Below, in pieces: positions 59,504 through 60,534 of a stretch of 60,534 bases of DNA. The stretch is taken from the NCBI RefSeq assembly GCF_031157315.1, contig NZ_JAVIFU010000044.1, positions 1 to 60,534 of the forward strand, written 5' to 3'. Under the pieces are notes generated by a model that saw nothing but the letters and a program-made list of their open reading frames with translations, did no database searches and had not been told where the DNA came from. Made by a program: the position numbers and the translations under genes. This DNA comes from Paenibacillus sp. LHD-38 (lineage in GTDB: Bacteria > Bacillota > Bacilli > Paenibacillales > Paenibacillaceae). Positions within the stretch are counted from its first letter, which is position 1; the number at the start of each line of letters is the position of its first letter.

Positions 59504-59519
59504 CATAAACAGTATATCA
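59504..59519. promoter_or_regulatory. TetR-type operator candidate, regulator side
   Basis: The complement reads TGATATACTGTTTATG, one mismatch from 56811-56826. It lies about 80 bases before the TetR start. Confidence 0.65.
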
Positions 59520-59673
59520 TATAGGGAAATTCAAAGAAAACACCGGTACTCATCATGTTCAGGTTACGCACTCTCCGATGGTCTACATGGAAGGCTTTAC
59601 TCATATACATAGACGAGCTAAACCCATGTTCTCGCAGGACTAACATCTACTGAAAGGATGCGATTGCCGTCAT

Positions 59674-60327
59674 ATGGAGCACCTTTTTCCGCTAAAATTA
59701 GAGTATTTTTTGCTATTTGGAATAGCTTTATTTTGGACAATCGTCTATATTCTCGTCATTTATAAAGGTTTCAGGGATCATTCCTGCGGTATGCCAGCCG
59801 TCTCCATTTGCGCCAACATTACTTGGGAATTTCTGTTCACCTTTATCATGCCCTTTCATCCGCTTCAGCAAATCGTAACCTTAATATGGTTTCTGCTGGA
59901 CTGCATCATTTTGCTCCAATTTCTCTATTATTCCAAAGGCTCATACCCCAAACGAACCATTTATGCTTCCGTCTTCTCTTTGCTTGCCATTGCTTTTCTG
60001 CTGCAGTACGCGATGGCGATTGAATTCCATGACAAAATGGGAATCTATTCGGCCTTCGGCATCAATCTGCTGATGTCCATTCTCTTTATCAAAATGCTGC
60101 TGACCAAAGATCTTCAAGGCCAATCCCTAACTATCGCTTACTTCAAAATGATAGGCACCTTGCTTGCGTCCATCCTCTGTTATTCGTTATACCCGCAATC
60201 CATTTTATTAACGGTTATGTATATCATGATCTTTATGCTGGACATCGTGTACATCCTGCTTGTCTATAGCAAATCAATTAAAGTTGTCCATAAGCCGGCC
60301 GCCTATAAAAAAACAATGCAAGCGTAA
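59674..60327 (+). CDS. Seven-helix membrane protein resembling transmembrane terpene cyclases
   Basis: 217 residues with seven predicted helices. Helix 2 carries SICANITWEFLFTFIMP with Glu52, the last helix carries FMLDIVYILLVY with Asp190. The spacing of a WE in the second helix and an Asp in the last matches the fungal PaxB/Pyr4-type terpene cyclases and their bacterial relatives, which protonate an epoxide or alkene in the membrane. The match is by pattern only, so a different membrane function is possible. GAAAGGATG lies about 14 bases upstream. The stop codon TAA is part of the dispersed repeat copy B. Confidence 0.65.
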   Translation: MEHLFPLKLEYFLLFGIALFWTIVYILVIYKGFRDHSCGMPAVSICANITWEFLFTFIMPFHPLQQIVTLIWFLLDCIILLQFLYYSKGSYPKRTIYASVFSLLAIAFLLQYAMAIEFHDKMGIYSAFGINLLMSILFIKMLLTKDLQGQSLTIAYFKMIGTLLASILCYSLYPQSILLTVMYIMIFMLDIVYILLVYSKSIKVVHKPAAYKKTMQA

Positions 60328-60416
60328 ACGGCTGACGCCGTCCTTGGCGGCAAAAGCTCGTTTCGCGGTGAAATATAAGCAAAGTATAAGGTTGAATTTT
60401 ATACATTCTTATATTT
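60318..60416. repeat. Dispersed structured repeat, copy B
   Basis: Shares GCAAGCGTAAACGGCTG and CGTTTCGCGG with copy A at 43371. Its 3' half pairs AAATATAAG (60371-60379) with CTTATATTT (60408-60416) and GTATAA (60384-60389) with TTATAC (60399-60404). The element overlaps the preceding gene: the TAA at 60325-60327 is inside GCGTAAACG, so the repeat supplies the stop codon. Confidence 0.85.
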
Positions 60417-60534
60417 TAAATCAGTAGCGTTGCATAAACGCTAACATGGATATTTATCTGAATTATCTGAAAATAAATACTCGTAGACAAAGGCTAAAAA
60501 CTCAAGGGGCCTTTAGCTCAGGTAGCTAGTGTCC

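Noticed and set aside
60506..60534. GGGGCCTTTAGCTCAGGTAGCTAG, like the 5' end of a tRNA (Ile/Ala type)
   Set aside because: The D-stem partner of GCTC is not present (GTGTCC follows instead of GAGC), and the window ends before the anticodon. Probably chance or a remnant, so not called.

Overview
This window looks like chromosome from a Paenibacillus-type organism (Paenibacillaceae, Bacillota). The signs are strong AGGAGG-like ribosome binding sites, frequent GTG/TTG starts, many AraC/YesN regulators, LplB/YtcP-type sugar permeases encoded without their own ATPase, several Gfo/Idh/MocA oxidoreductases, and Zur, Fur, cre and AdhR-type sites of the Bacillus kind. The left edge cuts an IS110-family transposase. 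No rRNA, convincing tRNA, CRISPR array, phage or plasmid replication genes were seen.

Layout. 1-4.4 kb: IS110 end, a HAD phosphatase, a KinB-like sensor kinase, then a decayed zone with a resolvase remnant, a frameshifted aminoglycoside/macrolide phosphotransferase-like gene and inverted repeats sharing the spacer core GTACCCGTTAG. 4.5-14 kb: sugar/polyol catabolism (aldo/keto reductase, three Gfo/Idh/MocA dehydrogenases, a TIM-barrel isomerase, two AraC regulators), a zinc GTPase behind a Zur box, and a broken ABC exporter abutting a perfect Fur-type palindrome. 14-25 kb: a MarR/small-alarmone-synthetase/membrane-protein cluster, two DHA2 drug exporters with MarR regulators, SDR enzymes, and an ECF sigma factor with an orphan copy of its C-terminal domain. 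25-38 kb: squalene/phytoene synthase-like protein, GH2 glycosidase, a DUF4157 protein, a dehydrogenase/FG-GAP propeller pair with an AraC regulator, a UbiD decarboxylase, and a PadR/hydrolase pair. 38-50 kb: a GNAT-nitrilase fusion and a large carbohydrate uptake block (two permeases, two lipoprotein binding proteins, YesM/YesN-type two-component system). 50-60.5 kb: stress and efflux genes, including an Rrf2/DoxX region, an AdhR-like MerR regulon, a TetR-controlled ABC drug exporter with a frameshift, and a seven-helix protein resembling transmembrane terpene cyclases.

How the genes work together. The sugar block reads as uptake (binding protein, two permeases, a shared ATPase elsewhere), sensing (YesM/YesN pair) and intracellular processing (GH2 enzyme, Gfo/Idh/MocA dehydrogenases, isomerase), with local AraC proteins and a cre-like site giving control. 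Several small regulons can be read from DNA alone: MarR with its MFS pump (GTTTGAATTCAAAC at both promoters), MerR with adhA and an MFS pump (three CTTAAAG-N4-CTTTAAG-type sites inside 19-bp spacer promoters), and TetR with an ABC exporter (shared 16-mer).

The window is rich in damaged genes: the phosphotransferase, ABC exporter, DUF218 protein, EamA remnant, two truncated oxidoreductases and a frameshifted ABC ATPase. The most novel structural signal is a ~99-bp dispersed element present twice (43371-43469 and 60318-60416), whose paired stems differ in sequence but keep base pairing. No complete, clearly unprecedented multi-gene system was found.
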